Assembly: GCA_017453205.1 (NCBI GenBank)
Contig: JAFTKO010000018.1
Span: 1-36,048 of the forward strand
Length of the DNA: 36,048 nt
Source: Clostridia bacterium
GTDB taxonomy: Bacteria > Bacillota > Clostridia > Oscillospirales > CAG-272
Reading direction: 5' to 3'
Under the pieces are notes generated by a model. That model ran no database searches. It saw only the letters and a list, made by a program, of their open reading frames with translations, and was not told where the DNA came from. The translations under genes were made by a program, and so were the position numbers. Below, one piece after another: positions 7,771 to 16,100 of the stretch (position 1 is its first letter; each line of letters begins with the position of its first letter).

Positions 7771-8904
7771 ATGTCAACATTTCAATCATTGATCACGATG
7801 CTGAATGAGGTACCGAGCTGTGGAGAAAAGTCGCAGATCGTTGCCGCGTTGCTGAACTCTGTCAAATCAGCCAAATTGACCGACGAGGACGCGGGAGCGC
7901 TTTCCGCATTCGTATTTGCGGAGATCGGAAGGCTGTTCACGTTGATAGACAACGCGGGTTGTTATAAGGACAAATGTGAGCTGTTTGACTATGAGGACAA
8001 GCTGTTGGGGCTGGTGATGGCGATTTATCCCTCTGCCGACAAGATCCCCGCGGAGAAACTTGAGACAGTCAAGCAGATGGTCGAGCTGGTCAACAAGGAA
8101 CGATACCTTGAATCGGCGGTGGATCATCTTTTTGAAGCCGACGCGATCGAAGAGAACGATGTTCAAATTTTACTTCATATTGCCTCCACGGTCAAGGACG
8201 AATACCAACGGGGGCAGCTGTTCTTTGGCTTGCTGAATTACAAGGAGCAGTTCAAAAAGCTTTCCGGGGTGTCCAAACAGGCAATCGGCGGTTTTATCGC
8301 ATCGGAAATGGAGCGCTGTTTGCAGGAGAAAACCGCAATCGATGAGGACAAGGCAAACAATCTCGAAGTCATGTGTGACGTGTGCCAATATTTTATGAAT
8401 GATGCCATTGTGACGAGTCTGTATGAGATCTTAAAGCTGGGCAGAAATCACGTCAATGTCTATGCAATCGCAACGCTGATGTCGGCAAAGCAATCGATCC
8501 CGCAAGCAACGGTCGACGCTTTGGCGCGGGACTTGGAGTATGCGGACATGACTTACGGCTTTTTGGAGCGCTACGGGCAAACCGCGCTCTTTCCGTCGGA
8601 GCTGTCAGAGCCGGAGTATCTTGCCAAGAGCGATCTGGTGCATTGGCTGACCTTCCCGACCGAGCTTGGTAAGGCGCCCGATGCGATCGAATATTTGGGC
8701 AAGACAAAGGTCAAGCGCGAGGTCTTTTATGTGTTCCGTTTTCGTTCCGACAGCGACAATTTGGGGGATGACTTGAAAAACAAGTGGCTGATCGGTTGGT
8801 CGTCAAACGAGGGCGGTACATTCAGCAACTTTGACGAGTACGGAGCCTATGAGCAAAAAACTCCCGAAAAGACCGTGAAATACATTAAGAAAAAACTTTT
8901 GTAA
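7771..8904 (+). CDS. Uncharacterised helical protein
   Basis: 377 residues, soluble, no signal peptide or membrane segment. Residues 1 to about 290 are almost entirely amphipathic alpha helices with regular spacing, as in helical-repeat (HEAT/TPR-like) scaffolds, but no repeat unit can be defined by eye. The last ~85 residues look more beta-rich (REVFYVFRFRSDSDNLGDD, WLIGWSSNEGGTFSNFDEYG) and may be a separate small domain. AAGGAG lies about 8 nt before ATG. An 11-nt gap to the next gene suggests an operon. I do not recognise the family. Confidence 0.75.
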   Translation: MSTFQSLITMLNEVPSCGEKSQIVAALLNSVKSAKLTDEDAGALSAFVFAEIGRLFTLIDNAGCYKDKCELFDYEDKLLGLVMAIYPSADKIPAEKLETVKQMVELVNKERYLESAVDHLFEADAIEENDVQILLHIASTVKDEYQRGQLFFGLLNYKEQFKKLSGVSKQAIGGFIASEMERCLQEKTAIDEDKANNLEVMCDVCQYFMNDAIVTSLYEILKLGRNHVNVYAIATLMSAKQSIPQATVDALARDLEYADMTYGFLERYGQTALFPSELSEPEYLAKSDLVHWLTFPTELGKAPDAIEYLGKTKVKREVFYVFRFRSDSDNLGDDLKNKWLIGWSSNEGGTFSNFDEYGAYEQKTPEKTVKYIKKKLL

Positions 8905-8915
8905 CTTTCTTTATT

Positions 8916-9332
8916 ATGATAATATTGCTCTCAATTTTTCAAACCGACACGTTCATTTCGCTTGATGTATTGGTGGCGATCCTCATCTCCCTTGCTTTGT
9001 TTGCTTTCATGGGGTGGGGGGTCAAGTCACTGATTGCCGAACAGCGGAAACGTGCGCGTATGTATGAGGAGATGGATGATGCAGAAAACGAACCTGTCCC
9101 AAAAACGGTTGGCGCGAGGGTGCTTGCAAAGCGGATAGATAAGCGCTATCTTGGGCGCGGTCGGGGATTTGAGTATCGTTTTATTGTTACATTTTGGACC
9201 GATCATGACGATGATGTCGAGTATAGCGTGCCGCAGGAGCTTTACGATCGTATCGCCCAAGATCAAACAGGAACGCTTGTCACGTTGAATGATCAATTTT
9301 TCGATTTCGGTGACGGGGAACCGATCCTATAA
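8916..9332 (+). CDS. Membrane-anchored DUF2500-like protein
   Basis: 138 residues. One transmembrane helix (about 16-40, VLVAILISLALFAFMGWGV) is followed by a charged linker and a small beta domain (about 66-138). The pattern is A-x-V-x-A-K-R, then YRFIVTFWTDHDDDVEYSVPQELYD, then GTLVTLNDQFFDF. This is the layout of DUF2500-type proteins, where a strand-rich domain ends in a TLxxxxxxFxxF motif. No Shine-Dalgarno is visible before ATG 8916, so translation probably couples to the upstream gene 11 nt away. Function unknown. Confidence 0.65.
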   Translation: MIILLSIFQTDTFISLDVLVAILISLALFAFMGWGVKSLIAEQRKRARMYEEMDDAENEPVPKTVGARVLAKRIDKRYLGRGRGFEYRFIVTFWTDHDDDVEYSVPQELYDRIAQDQTGTLVTLNDQFFDFGDGEPIL

Positions 9333-9345
9333 ATGCAGAAAGAAT

Positions 9346-9657
9346 GTGTCTCCACGGCAACAGCATTTACTTTTTTAAGTAATGAGATTGGGATACAATG
9401 TAACCATGTGGACCACTTTGGGTGGTGGTAACCGCTTTCTCCCACGGAGAAAGTGTAATGGTTGGCGGGAGCTATTGTTTGGAACAACGTACTAACATTC
9501 CTATACCGTCAGAAAACTACCGAATAAGGAACAGACATTCCTGTGATAAAATATAAAATTCGTTGAAAGTTTTGAGGGGTGTGGGGAACTTTTTCAAAAG
9601 TTCCCCACAAAAATAAAAAAACTCTATAAGTAAATGCTGTTGCCGTGAACGTGTCTC
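9346..9657. mobile_element. MITE-like element bounded by a 20-bp perfect inverted repeat
   Basis: CACGGCAACAGCATTTACTT at 9353-9372 is exactly inverted at 9628-9647. A 7-bp direct repeat GTGTCTC flanks the pair (9346-9352 and 9651-9657, the right copy after a 3-nt spacer), resembling a target-site duplication. The 255-nt interior has no ORF of note. It contains hairpins at 9435-9453 (CTTTCTCC/GGAGAAAG) and 9581-9608, and the left arm itself folds with following DNA (TTACTT/AAGTAA). This also accounts for most of the gene-free stretch 9333-9758. A non-autonomous transposon is the favoured reading; a structured RNA is the alternative. Confidence 0.5.
9581..9608. repeat. Perfect 13-bp palindromic hairpin
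   Basis: GTGGGGAACTTTT (9581-9593) and AAAAGTTCCCCAC (9596-9608) are exact inverted copies around TC. It is followed by an A-rich rather than T-rich tail, so it does not look like a simple plus-strand terminator. The AACTTTTT-AAAAGTT core recurs at 30854, 33737 and 33869. Confidence 0.7.
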
Positions 9658-9666
9658 ATAAAAATC

Positions 9667-9695
9667 TTGACAACCGCGTATTTTTATGGTATGAT
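9667..9695 (+). promoter_or_regulatory. Near-perfect sigma-A promoter for the 9759 gene
   Basis: TTGACA (9667-9672) and TATGAT (9690-9695) are spaced by 17 bp. Transcription would begin near 9702, about 57 nt upstream of the start codon. The promoter lies immediately outside the right end of the MITE-like element. Confidence 0.75.
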
Positions 9696-9758
9696 ATATA
9701 ATAAGGCAAGGGACGTGTCCCGTGTCGGATCAAAAGACAATTTTTAAGGAGAAAGCTT

Positions 9759-10619
9759 ATGAGAAATTTGACAATTACCCGAACCAAGAGCTTTGTGGCG
9801 TGTCTTGGAAAAATGAAAGTCTACATAGAGGATCATACCGCCGCCGAAACGACGATCGGTGATGTGCCTTGCCGCAAGCTGGGAGACCTCAAAAACGGTG
9901 AAACGAAGACCTTTTCCATTGGCGAGGAGGAGGCGAAAGTCTTTGTGATCGCCGATCAACTGAGCAAAAATTTTTGCAATGAGTTTTACAAGATCCCCGC
10001 GGGAGAGAATGATGTGTTCCTCAGCGGAAAGAACCGTTACAATCCTGCCAGCGGCAACGCCTTTCGCTTTGATGGTGTGACCGACGAGGAGGTCCTCAAA
10101 AACCGTAAAAAGGGAACCAAAAAGGGACTGATCATTTTGATCATTGCCGCCATTGTCGGTTTTATCATCGGCTTTGCGGCTACTATGGATTGGGACGACC
10201 TGTTTGCAAGCGGAGAGCCCGAGACATTTTCTTACCTCAATATGGAGATTACCTTGAACGATCGCTTTGATCAAACCTCCGATACCGATTACAATGTTTG
10301 CTTTGATGGCGGTGAGGTTGCGGTGTTCGTGCTGAGAGAGAGCTATACGTCGCTTGCCGAGTTTGGCGAGTTGACCTTGACGGATTATGCCGAACAGGTG
10401 ATGGAAAACGCCGAGATCGACGTGACCTTGCAGGAAAAGGACGGCTTGACCTACTGTGAGTACACCTTGGAGAGCGATGGCGACGAGCTTTATTATGTAA
10501 CGGTATTTTACGAGTGCGATGACGCATTTTGGCTGTTCGATTTCGTTACCTATGCGGACGAAAAGAACAATTACAGTCAATCCTTTATGGACTGGGCAAA
10601 GTCGGTAAAGTTTCAATAA
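9759..10619 (+). CDS. Single-pass membrane protein with extracytoplasmic domain
   Basis: 286 residues. The N-terminal ~115 residues are soluble (MRNLTITRTKSFVACLGK onward). A lysine-rich RKKGTKKG precedes one strong transmembrane helix at about 122-143 (LIILIIAAIVGFIIGFAAT). The C-terminal ~140 residues should face outside by the positive-inside rule and are acidic with alternating strands, ending DWAKSVKF. Clostridial genomes commonly carry proteins of this layout without assigned function. GGAGAAAG lies 5-7 nt before ATG. A terminator follows, so it is probably monocistronic from the promoter at 9667. Confidence 0.75.
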   Translation: MRNLTITRTKSFVACLGKMKVYIEDHTAAETTIGDVPCRKLGDLKNGETKTFSIGEEEAKVFVIADQLSKNFCNEFYKIPAGENDVFLSGKNRYNPASGNAFRFDGVTDEEVLKNRKKGTKKGLIILIIAAIVGFIIGFAATMDWDDLFASGEPETFSYLNMEITLNDRFDQTSDTDYNVCFDGGEVAVFVLRESYTSLAEFGELTLTDYAEQVMENAEIDVTLQEKDGLTYCEYTLESDGDELYYVTVFYECDDAFWLFDFVTYADEKNNYSQSFMDWAKSVKFQ

Positions 10620-10631
10620 AAACCGATCAAG

Positions 10632-10672
10632 AAAAGAGAACACGATCCCACACGGAGCGCGTTCTCTTTTTT
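10632..10672. terminator. Bidirectional terminator between convergent genes
   Basis: AAAAGAGAAC (10632-10641) pairs with GTTCTCTTTT (10661-10670), extended by ACG/CGC inside. The T-run at the right and A-run at the left let it serve both the 9759 gene and the minus-strand regulator ending at 10678. Confidence 0.75.
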
Positions 10673-10677
10673 AAAAA

Positions 10678-11229
10678 TTATTCTTCCGGTTCCCCGTTGT
10701 TGTTATCCAGTACCCGTTTTGCAGAGCGGACAAGGCGCTCGCGGAGCCAATAGGGTTCGATCAAGCGGAAGTCCGAGTCGAGTGAGAGCAACAGCCCGAT
10801 GAATTTTTCGATGCTGTGGAACTCACAACTGTAACGGTCCTTGGGTTGTTTGGCAATGATGTAATTGCTCAACTCCAGTGCGGTCAGCTTGTTTTTGATC
10901 TCCACGGTGGCGGTGTAGGGAATCTGCATTTGGATGATCGATTCGTCTGCCGCCAGCTCGTGTGTCTCGGCGTTGAAGATCTCGGGCATGTAGAGGTCGT
11001 CATTGTCGGAGCTGAACAGCACGGGCAGGACAAACGGCTGTGTATAGTAAAAACCCTTGCGGCTGTTGTCATAGGCGATCGGCGCGCCCAATTCACGGCG
11101 CAAATAGTCCAAATCGCGCTGTGCCTGACGGTGGGAGATGCCAAAACGTTCGGCAAGACGCTGGGCGTTTGGGTAGCTCCTCATCGTCATTTTTTTATGC
11201 AGCCATTGGATGCGTGTGTTTGCGTTCAT
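10678..11229 (-). CDS. HTH transcriptional regulator, WYL-family relative lacking the WYL core
   Basis: 183 residues. The N-terminal ~65 residues form a DeoR/HTH_11-type winged helix (SYPNAQRLAERFGISHRQAQRDLDYLRRELGAPIAYD), the usual N-terminus of YafY-like regulators. The C-terminal ~85 residues (YTATVEIKNKLTALELSNYI through FIGLLLSLDSDFRLIEPYWLRERL) look like the WCX extension seen after WYL domains. Full-length relatives are usually near 300 residues, so the central ligand-binding WYL domain seems absent. AAGGA is 7 nt upstream of ATG. It lies 17 nt after the membrane-protein gene and likely forms an operon with it. Confidence 0.7.
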   Translation of the reverse strand: MNANTRIQWLHKKMTMRSYPNAQRLAERFGISHRQAQRDLDYLRRELGAPIAYDNSRKGFYYTQPFVLPVLFSSDNDDLYMPEIFNAETHELAADESIIQMQIPYTATVEIKNKLTALELSNYIIAKQPKDRYSCEFHSIEKFIGLLLSLDSDFRLIEPYWLRERLVRSAKRVLDNNNGEPEE

Positions 11230-11246
11230 GTCGGATCCTTTCGGTG

Positions 11247-12059
11247 TTATTCGGCAGTTTCATCGGAGTCGGCGGTGTTGTCGTCTTCGGAGGGCTCCTC
11301 GGACGTGGGGGCACGGAGCAAGGTCTTGATACGGACGATCGAGGTCAGTACCGCGCAACAGACCAAAAATCCGCCTGCCGCGTAATCTGCTCGGTCGGTC
11401 TTACCCAAGAAAAATGCCAACGGAACCGATAGCGCGGACAGCGCACCGATCGAAACCACCCACGCGGACATGGTAAGGAACATCCGCTGCATGGGTTTGC
11501 CGAGGAGGTAACGAAGCTCGCCCGTCAGACTGACCATGGCACACAAAAGCCCGATTTGCGTCATGACTTTCATGGGCGCGTTCATTTCCACGGTTACATC
11601 AAAGTAGTAGTAAGCGTTGAGCAGAATATATCCGACGATCGCGGCAATGCCGAGATAGACGGGGATTGTACTTTTTTGAAATGTGGGAATGCCTGTAAGG
11701 ATGCCGTAGCCTGCGGAAACGATCATGAATGCGGCGGTAACAAGTGAGAGGGTTGTGTTGCCGTGGACAAAGAGAAATACCGCTGTTACCAAAAAGCCGA
11801 CCGACACGGGCGCGGGGGAAATGCCTTTTGGGAAGGGTGTGGTGTTCTGTGTTTCAATATCGGTCATGCGTGCGGCGACCGTTCCGCATACGGCGCCCAG
11901 CAGGGCAAAGACAACCGATAAGATCGGCAGGACAGCGCCTTGCCGAAAGTAGTTGGTGCCGACATCGTAAGAGATGAGTACGGCAAGAATTTGGAGGATC
12001 GCCGCAAGCGAGGCGCAAACGGCAAAAGCAAGGCGAAAGTAGGAAACCGTTTTTTTCAT
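11247..12059 (-). CDS. Polytopic membrane protein of unknown function, ~8 TM
   Basis: 270 residues with about eight hydrophobic helices from residue 9 to 246, starting MKKTVSYFRLAFAVCASLAA. A short acidic cytoplasmic tail follows (TSEEPSEDDNTADSDETAE). AAAGGA lies 10 nt before ATG. No conserved transporter motif is apparent. It is first in a two-gene minus-strand unit with the small HTH regulator downstream, which may control it or be controlled through it. Confidence 0.75.
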   Translation of the reverse strand: MKKTVSYFRLAFAVCASLAAILQILAVLISYDVGTNYFRQGAVLPILSVVFALLGAVCGTVAARMTDIETQNTTPFPKGISPAPVSVGFLVTAVFLFVHGNTTLSLVTAAFMIVSAGYGILTGIPTFQKSTIPVYLGIAAIVGYILLNAYYYFDVTVEMNAPMKVMTQIGLLCAMVSLTGELRYLLGKPMQRMFLTMSAWVVSIGALSALSVPLAFFLGKTDRADYAAGGFLVCCAVLTSIVRIKTLLRAPTSEEPSEDDNTADSDETAE

Positions 12060-12419
12060 TTTGTTTTATTCCTTTTTATTATAAATAGAGTCTCTCGGAC
12101 AATTTGGGGGCATTGTCTTTTATTATATAACAAAAATATGAATACATTATGAAAGTTTGCAAGGTTGTAAAAAGTTTTTTACTTTTGTCTGCTTTTTTTA
12201 TTTTTTTCAACATCATTGGTTACCAGTTTCAAAAAATAGGAATACATGGAACGGTGTTGTAGAAAAATCGCGATTTTTTGTGCAAAACGCGGTGCCAAGC
12301 GCAAAAGGCAATGCGAAAAAAGCGCTCGAAAGGCGTATTTACGGCAATTTTTGTTTGATATGTATAATCGAAGAGCTGGAATTTCTTTGAAAATCTACAA
12401 ATCAAACACAAAAAAAGTG
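12060..12419. other. AT-rich divergent intergenic region
   Basis: This gene-free stretch separates the minus-strand membrane-protein gene from the S10 promoter. A TATAAT-like element on the minus strand (12122-12127) could serve the membrane-protein gene, though no good -35 is seen. AAAAATCGCGATTTTT (12263-12278) is a perfect 16-bp palindrome of unknown role. No conserved RNA or ORF was recognised. Confidence 0.4.
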
Positions 12420-12448
12420 TTGCAATTTTGAGAGTTATCTGTTATAAT
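12420..12448 (+). promoter_or_regulatory. Sigma-A promoter of the ribosomal protein supercluster
   Basis: TTGCAA (12420-12425) and TATAAT (12443-12448) are separated by 17 bp. It is the only strong promoter seen upstream of rpsJ. A second TATAAT at about 12755-12761 has no matching -35. Confidence 0.7.
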
Positions 12449-12454
12449 ATAAAG

Positions 12455-12807
12455 GCTTGATATGCGATGAAGCGAAAGGTTGCTGCAAGGGGACGCCCGA
12501 GCAGGGAATTTTCGTGGAGTATGTCCGTTGAACCGGGCGAAAGGTAATTTCCGAAGCTGAAACGGCGTAAACGTGCGCCGGAGCTCTTGTGTGGCTTTTG
12601 CTGAACGAAAACCCCGGAATTTGTTCTGAACAGTTCCCGGCTGAACTGGTTGGAACAAACTCCGTATTTTTCGGGAGGACAAAGAAACGCACGGGACGGT
12701 GTTGTAGGGAATGCCCGCCTTACAAAAACGCGGCCTGCGGACGAATCCTTACCTTTATATAATAAGAGCGCCGCAGACAAGCGAAATCTGATAAGGAGGC
12801 AAAAACA
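12455..12807 (+). promoter_or_regulatory. Structured S10-operon leader, candidate ribosomal-protein autoregulatory RNA
   Basis: About 350 nt of GC-balanced non-coding RNA lie between the promoter and rpsJ. The clearest helix is nested: TTGTTC (12621-12626) with GAACAA (12653-12658), enclosing CAGTTC (12631-12636) with GAACTG (12643-12648). Flanking bases continue the outer stem (GGAA/CTCC). In Escherichia coli the S10 leader is the target of L4 repression, and Firmicutes also use ribosomal-protein leaders, so autoregulation here is plausible. No consensus was matched. Confidence 0.45.
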
Positions 12808-13119
12808 ATGGCAGTGAAAGAGAAGATCAGAGTGAGACTCAAGAGCTACGATCACGTTTTGATTGACACCGCAGCGAAGAAGATCGTTGAGGTTGCAACC
12901 AGAAACGGCGCACAGGTTTCCGGTCCTATCCCGCTTCCCACCGAGAAGGAGATTATTACCATCCTTCGCGCAGTGCACAAGTACAAGGATAGCCGTGAGC
13001 AGTTCGAGTACCGTACTCACAAGAGACTCATCGATATCGTAAAGCCGTCCCAAAAGGTTGTGGACGCGCTGATGAGCGTAGAGCTTCCCGCCGGTGTTGA
13101 GATCGAGGTTAAAATCTAA
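12808..13119 (+). CDS. rpsJ: 30S ribosomal protein S10
   Basis: 103 residues, normal length. S10 sits in the 30S head and, as NusE, also joins the antitermination complex. Family signatures are [18 protein letters not shown] near the N-terminus and [11 protein letters not shown] near residue 37, ending [19 protein letters not shown] is 8 nt before ATG. It is the first gene of the cluster, followed by an unusually long spacer (139 nt) before rplC. Confidence 0.97.
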   Translation: MAVKEKIRVRLKSYDHVLIDTAAKKIVEVATRNGAQVSGPIPLPTEKEIITILRAVHKYKDSREQFEYRTHKRLIDIVKPSQKVVDALMSVELPAGVEIEVKI

Positions 13120-13258
13120 TATCAAGCAGCCTTGATAAGAACACCAAAACAAAGACAACAGCCGAGTTGTTGACCGAAAGGTCGAAAATGATCGGTAACT
13201 TTGTAAGTCATGTTGGCGCCGCGTGCGTCAACCAATAATTTACAGGAGGAAAAACAAA
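13120..13258 (+). promoter_or_regulatory. Structured spacer between rpsJ and rplC
   Basis: 139 nt, long for this operon where gaps are mostly under 25 nt. ATCAAG (13121-13126) pairs with CTTGAT (13131-13136), and a second possible hairpin lies at about 13211-13231 (GTTGGCGC with GTGCGTCAAC). There is no T-run, so readthrough is expected. A processing site or secondary leader is possible. Confidence 0.35.
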
Positions 13259-13888
13259 ATGAAAAAGGCTATTATCGGTAAGAAGATCGGTATGACGCAG
13301 ATTTTCGACGAGGTCGGAAATGTCATTCCCGTAACCGTTATCGAAGCAGGCCCGTGCGTAGTCGCACAAAAGAAAACCGTTGAGAAAGACGGTTACGAGG
13401 CTCTCCAGCTCGGATTTGCCGAGGTAAAGGAGAAGCACCTGACCAAAGCTGAAAAAGGTCACTTTGACGCAGCGAATGTCCCCATGAAGAAGCACCTCAA
13501 GGAATTCCGCCTTGACGATTGCTCCGCAAACGTAGGCGACTTCATCACCGTCGATACCTTCGCCGCAGGCGACAAGGTCGATGTAACAGGTATGACGAAG
13601 GGCCGCGGTTACACCGGTGCCGTCAAGCGTTGGAACCATCACATGTTGGGTGCAACCCACGGTGTTGGTCCTATCCACCGCCAGGTCGGTTCCATGGGTG
13701 CAAACTCCACGCCGTCTCGTGTTTACAAGAACAAGAAGATGGCAGGTCAGTACGGTAACGAACAGGTCACTGTTCTCAACCTCAAGGTTGTTAAGATTGA
13801 CAGCGAAAAGAACTTGATCGCCATCAAGGGTGCCATTCCCGGTGCAAAAGACGGCATCGTGTTCATTCGCGATTCTGTGAAAGCATAA
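13259..13888 (+). CDS. rplC: 50S ribosomal protein L3
   Basis: 209 residues. L3 is an early assembly protein reaching the peptidyl transferase centre. The start is [16 protein letters not shown] with AGGAGG 8 nt upstream; an in-frame ATG-less extension upstream is discarded. The central extension ([35 protein letters not shown], beginning near residue 122) keeps the [12 protein letters not shown] block but deviates from the common KRHGF-SHGSHFHR wording, a lineage variant. It ends [12 protein letters not shown]. Confidence 0.96.
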   Translation: MKKAIIGKKIGMTQIFDEVGNVIPVTVIEAGPCVVAQKKTVEKDGYEALQLGFAEVKEKHLTKAEKGHFDAANVPMKKHLKEFRLDDCSANVGDFITVDTFAAGDKVDVTGMTKGRGYTGAVKRWNHHMLGATHGVGPIHRQVGSMGANSTPSRVYKNKKMAGQYGNEQVTVLNLKVVKIDSEKNLIAIKGAIPGAKDGIVFIRDSVKA

Positions 13889-13908
13889 GCGGAAGGAGGA
13901 AAACAACA

Positions 13909-14625
13909 ATGCCAATCGTAAAAATCGTAAATATGTCCGGCAAAGAAGTCGGCGAACTCACGCTGAATGATAAAGTGTTCGGCGCAGATGTAAACGGCGC
14001 TGTTCTCCATGCCGCAGTCAGAGCTTATCTGATGAACCAGAGACAGGGTACACAGTCCACACTGACCCGCACCGAGGTTTCCGGCGGCGGCAAGAAGCCC
14101 TGGAGACAAAAGGGCACCGGCAGAGCCCGTCAGGGTTCCACCCGTTCTCCTCAGTGGACGCACGGCGGTATCGCTCTCGGCCCGAAGCCCAGAGATCATC
14201 GCCTTGGCATGAACAAGAAGACCCGTCAAGTCGCTCTGTTCAGTGCATTGTCCGATAAGGTTGCAAACGGCAATCTCGTCGTGATCGATAAAATCGCCAT
14301 CGAGGGTGACAAGCCTTCGACCAAGGTCATGGCAGGTATGTTCAAGACGCTCGGTTTTGAAAAGACCTACACCAAGACCTACAAGACCATCACCGTTGAC
14401 GGCGGAACGCCTGTTTACGGAACTGCAACCAAAGAGGCTGTAAAGGCACAGAGCGCACTGGTCGTCTTGGACACCGTTGATGCAACCGTCATTAAGAGCT
14501 GCAACAACATTCCCACCGCAAAGACCACGCAGTTCAATACGCTGAATGTTTATGACATCCTCAACGCGGAGAAGTTGGTCATGACCGTTGACGCGGTTAA
14601 GAAACTCGAGGAGGTGTACGCATAA
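13909..14625 (+). CDS. rplD: 50S ribosomal protein L4 with internal insertion
   Basis: 238 residues against about 207 in Bacillus. The conserved exit-tunnel loop is intact (GGGKKPWRQKGTGRARQGST, residues about 59-78), then GGIALGPKPRDH. The extra ~30 residues fall near 151-180, after MFKTLGFEKT and before the ALVVLDTVD strand, and are polar with repeated KTY. L4 binds 23S rRNA and in several bacteria represses its own operon. AGGAGG precedes ATG. Its TAA overlaps the next ATG by one base (TAATG). Confidence 0.95.
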   Translation: MPIVKIVNMSGKEVGELTLNDKVFGADVNGAVLHAAVRAYLMNQRQGTQSTLTRTEVSGGGKKPWRQKGTGRARQGSTRSPQWTHGGIALGPKPRDHRLGMNKKTRQVALFSALSDKVANGNLVVIDKIAIEGDKPSTKVMAGMFKTLGFEKTYTKTYKTITVDGGTPVYGTATKEAVKAQSALVVLDTVDATVIKSCNNIPTAKTTQFNTLNVYDILNAEKLVMTVDAVKKLEEVYA

Positions 14626-14927
14626 TGAAATTGGCTCAAGATATTATCATCAGACCGGTCATTACCGAGGCTGCTATGGATATGATGGCCAACAAGACCT
14701 ACGTCTTTGAGGTCCGCAAGGACGCTACAAAGCCGGAGATCGCAAAGGCTGTTGAAGAAGTATTCAAGGCTAGCAAAGTCAAGGTCGCTTGCGTGCGCAC
14801 CATCAACATGAAGAAGAAGCCCAAGAGACTCGGTGTACACTTCGGTTACACTTCCGAATGGAAAAAGGCGATCGTTACTCTGACCGCCGATTCCGGTGAG
14901 ATCGAGTTCTTTGAAGGCCTTAACTAA
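14625..14927 (+). CDS. rplW: 50S ribosomal protein L23
   Basis: 100 residues, normal length. L23 sits at the tunnel exit and docks trigger factor and SRP. Typical blocks are IIIRPVITEAAMDMM near the start and a C-terminal KKPKRLGVHFGYTSEWKKAIVTL. It starts inside the stop of rplD (TAATG), implying coupled translation, with GAGGTG upstream inside rplD. Confidence 0.96.
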   Translation: MKLAQDIIIRPVITEAAMDMMANKTYVFEVRKDATKPEIAKAVEEVFKASKVKVACVRTINMKKKPKRLGVHFGYTSEWKKAIVTLTADSGEIEFFEGLN

Positions 14928-14946
14928 GAGTAGGAGGAAAAGATAG

Positions 14947-15780
14947 ATGCCTACAGTTAAGTATAAACCTACAACACCGGCGAGAAGAAACATGTCGGTT
15001 CCGTCTTTCGAGGAGATCACAAAGTTTTCTCCCGAAAAGAGCTTGATCGTAACCAAGAAGAAGCATGCTGGCCGTAACAGCTACGGTCGCATCACCGTTC
15101 GCCACAGAGGCGGCGGAAACAAGGTGAAGTACAGAATTATCGACTTCAAGCGTCAGAACACGAACGCAAACACCGTTGTCGGTATCGAGTATGACCCTAA
15201 CAGAACCGCTTATATCGCACTGCTCCAAGACACCGAGGGCAACAAGAGCTATATCATCGCTCCCGAAGGTCTGACCGCGGGTGACGTTGTTTACTCCGGT
15301 GTAGATGCCGACATTAAGCCCGGCAACACGCTGCCCATCGCCAACATTCCCGTTGGTACTGTCATCAACAACATCGAGCTCTACCCCGGCAAGGGCGCTC
15401 AGCTCGTTCGTTCTGCAGGTGCTATGGCGCAGTTGATCTCCAAGGAGCCCAACGGCTTGGCACAGGTAAGACTTCCCTCCGGTGAAGTTCGTTGGATCCG
15501 TTTGGATTGCAAGGCAACCATCGGTCAAGTCGGTAACGTTGAGCATGACACCGTTAAGGTCGGTAAGGCAGGTAAGACCAGACACAAGGGTATTCGCCCG
15601 ACCGTTCGCGGTTCGGTCATGAACCCCTGCGATCACCCCCACGGTGGTGGTGAGGGCAAGTCTCCCATCGGTCATCCCGGCCCGGTTACCCCTTGGGGTA
15701 AGCCTGCTCTGGGTTATAAGACCAGAAACAAGAAGGCGCGTACCGATAAGTTCATCGTAAAGCGTAGAAATGCGAAATAA
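14947..15780 (+). CDS. rplB: 50S ribosomal protein L2
   Basis: 277 residues, usual length. L2 contacts the subunit interface and is needed for peptidyl transferase assembly. Signatures are [18 protein letters not shown], then [19 protein letters not shown] with the conserved histidine near residue 229, and the C-terminal [22 protein letters not shown] is about 9 nt upstream. Confidence 0.97.
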   Translation: MPTVKYKPTTPARRNMSVPSFEEITKFSPEKSLIVTKKKHAGRNSYGRITVRHRGGGNKVKYRIIDFKRQNTNANTVVGIEYDPNRTAYIALLQDTEGNKSYIIAPEGLTAGDVVYSGVDADIKPGNTLPIANIPVGTVINNIELYPGKGAQLVRSAGAMAQLISKEPNGLAQVRLPSGEVRWIRLDCKATIGQVGNVEHDTVKVGKAGKTRHKGIRPTVRGSVMNPCDHPHGGGEGKSPIGHPGPVTPWGKPALGYKTRNKKARTDKFIVKRRNAK

Positions 15781-15794
15781 GGAGGGAATATAAA

Positions 15795-16076
15795 ATGAGC
15801 AGAAGCCTTAAAAAAGCACCTTATGTTGAAGAGAAACTCTTTAATCGTATTGAAGCGATGAATGCGAAGAACGAGAAAAAGGTTCTCAAGACTTGGTCCA
15901 GATCCTCTACCATATTCCCGGAATTTGTCGGTCATACCATCGCGGTTCATGATGGCAAGAAGCACGTTCCGGTCTATGTCACTGAGGACATGGTAGGACA
16001 CAAGCTGGGTGAGTTTGCTCCCACCCGCACGTTCAAGGGCCACGCAGGCTCCAAAACATCCAATAACGGTAAATGA
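15795..16076 (+). CDS. rpsS: 30S ribosomal protein S19
   Basis: 93 residues, normal. A 30S head protein near the A-site finger contact. Signatures are [14 protein letters not shown] at the N-terminus, [27 protein letters not shown] in the middle, and a basic tail. AAGGAGG precedes ATG by about 9 nt. Confidence 0.97.
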   Translation: MSRSLKKAPYVEEKLFNRIEAMNAKNEKKVLKTWSRSSTIFPEFVGHTIAVHDGKKHVPVYVTEDMVGHKLGEFAPTRTFKGHAGSKTSNNGK

Positions 16077-16100
16077 TCTAAGGGGAGGTAATTAAATACT

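Noticed and set aside
12442-13158. Long minus-strand frame across the S10 leader and rpsJ
   Set aside because: It is antisense to rpsJ and to a GC-balanced leader; codon shadows of ribosomal genes often give such open frames.
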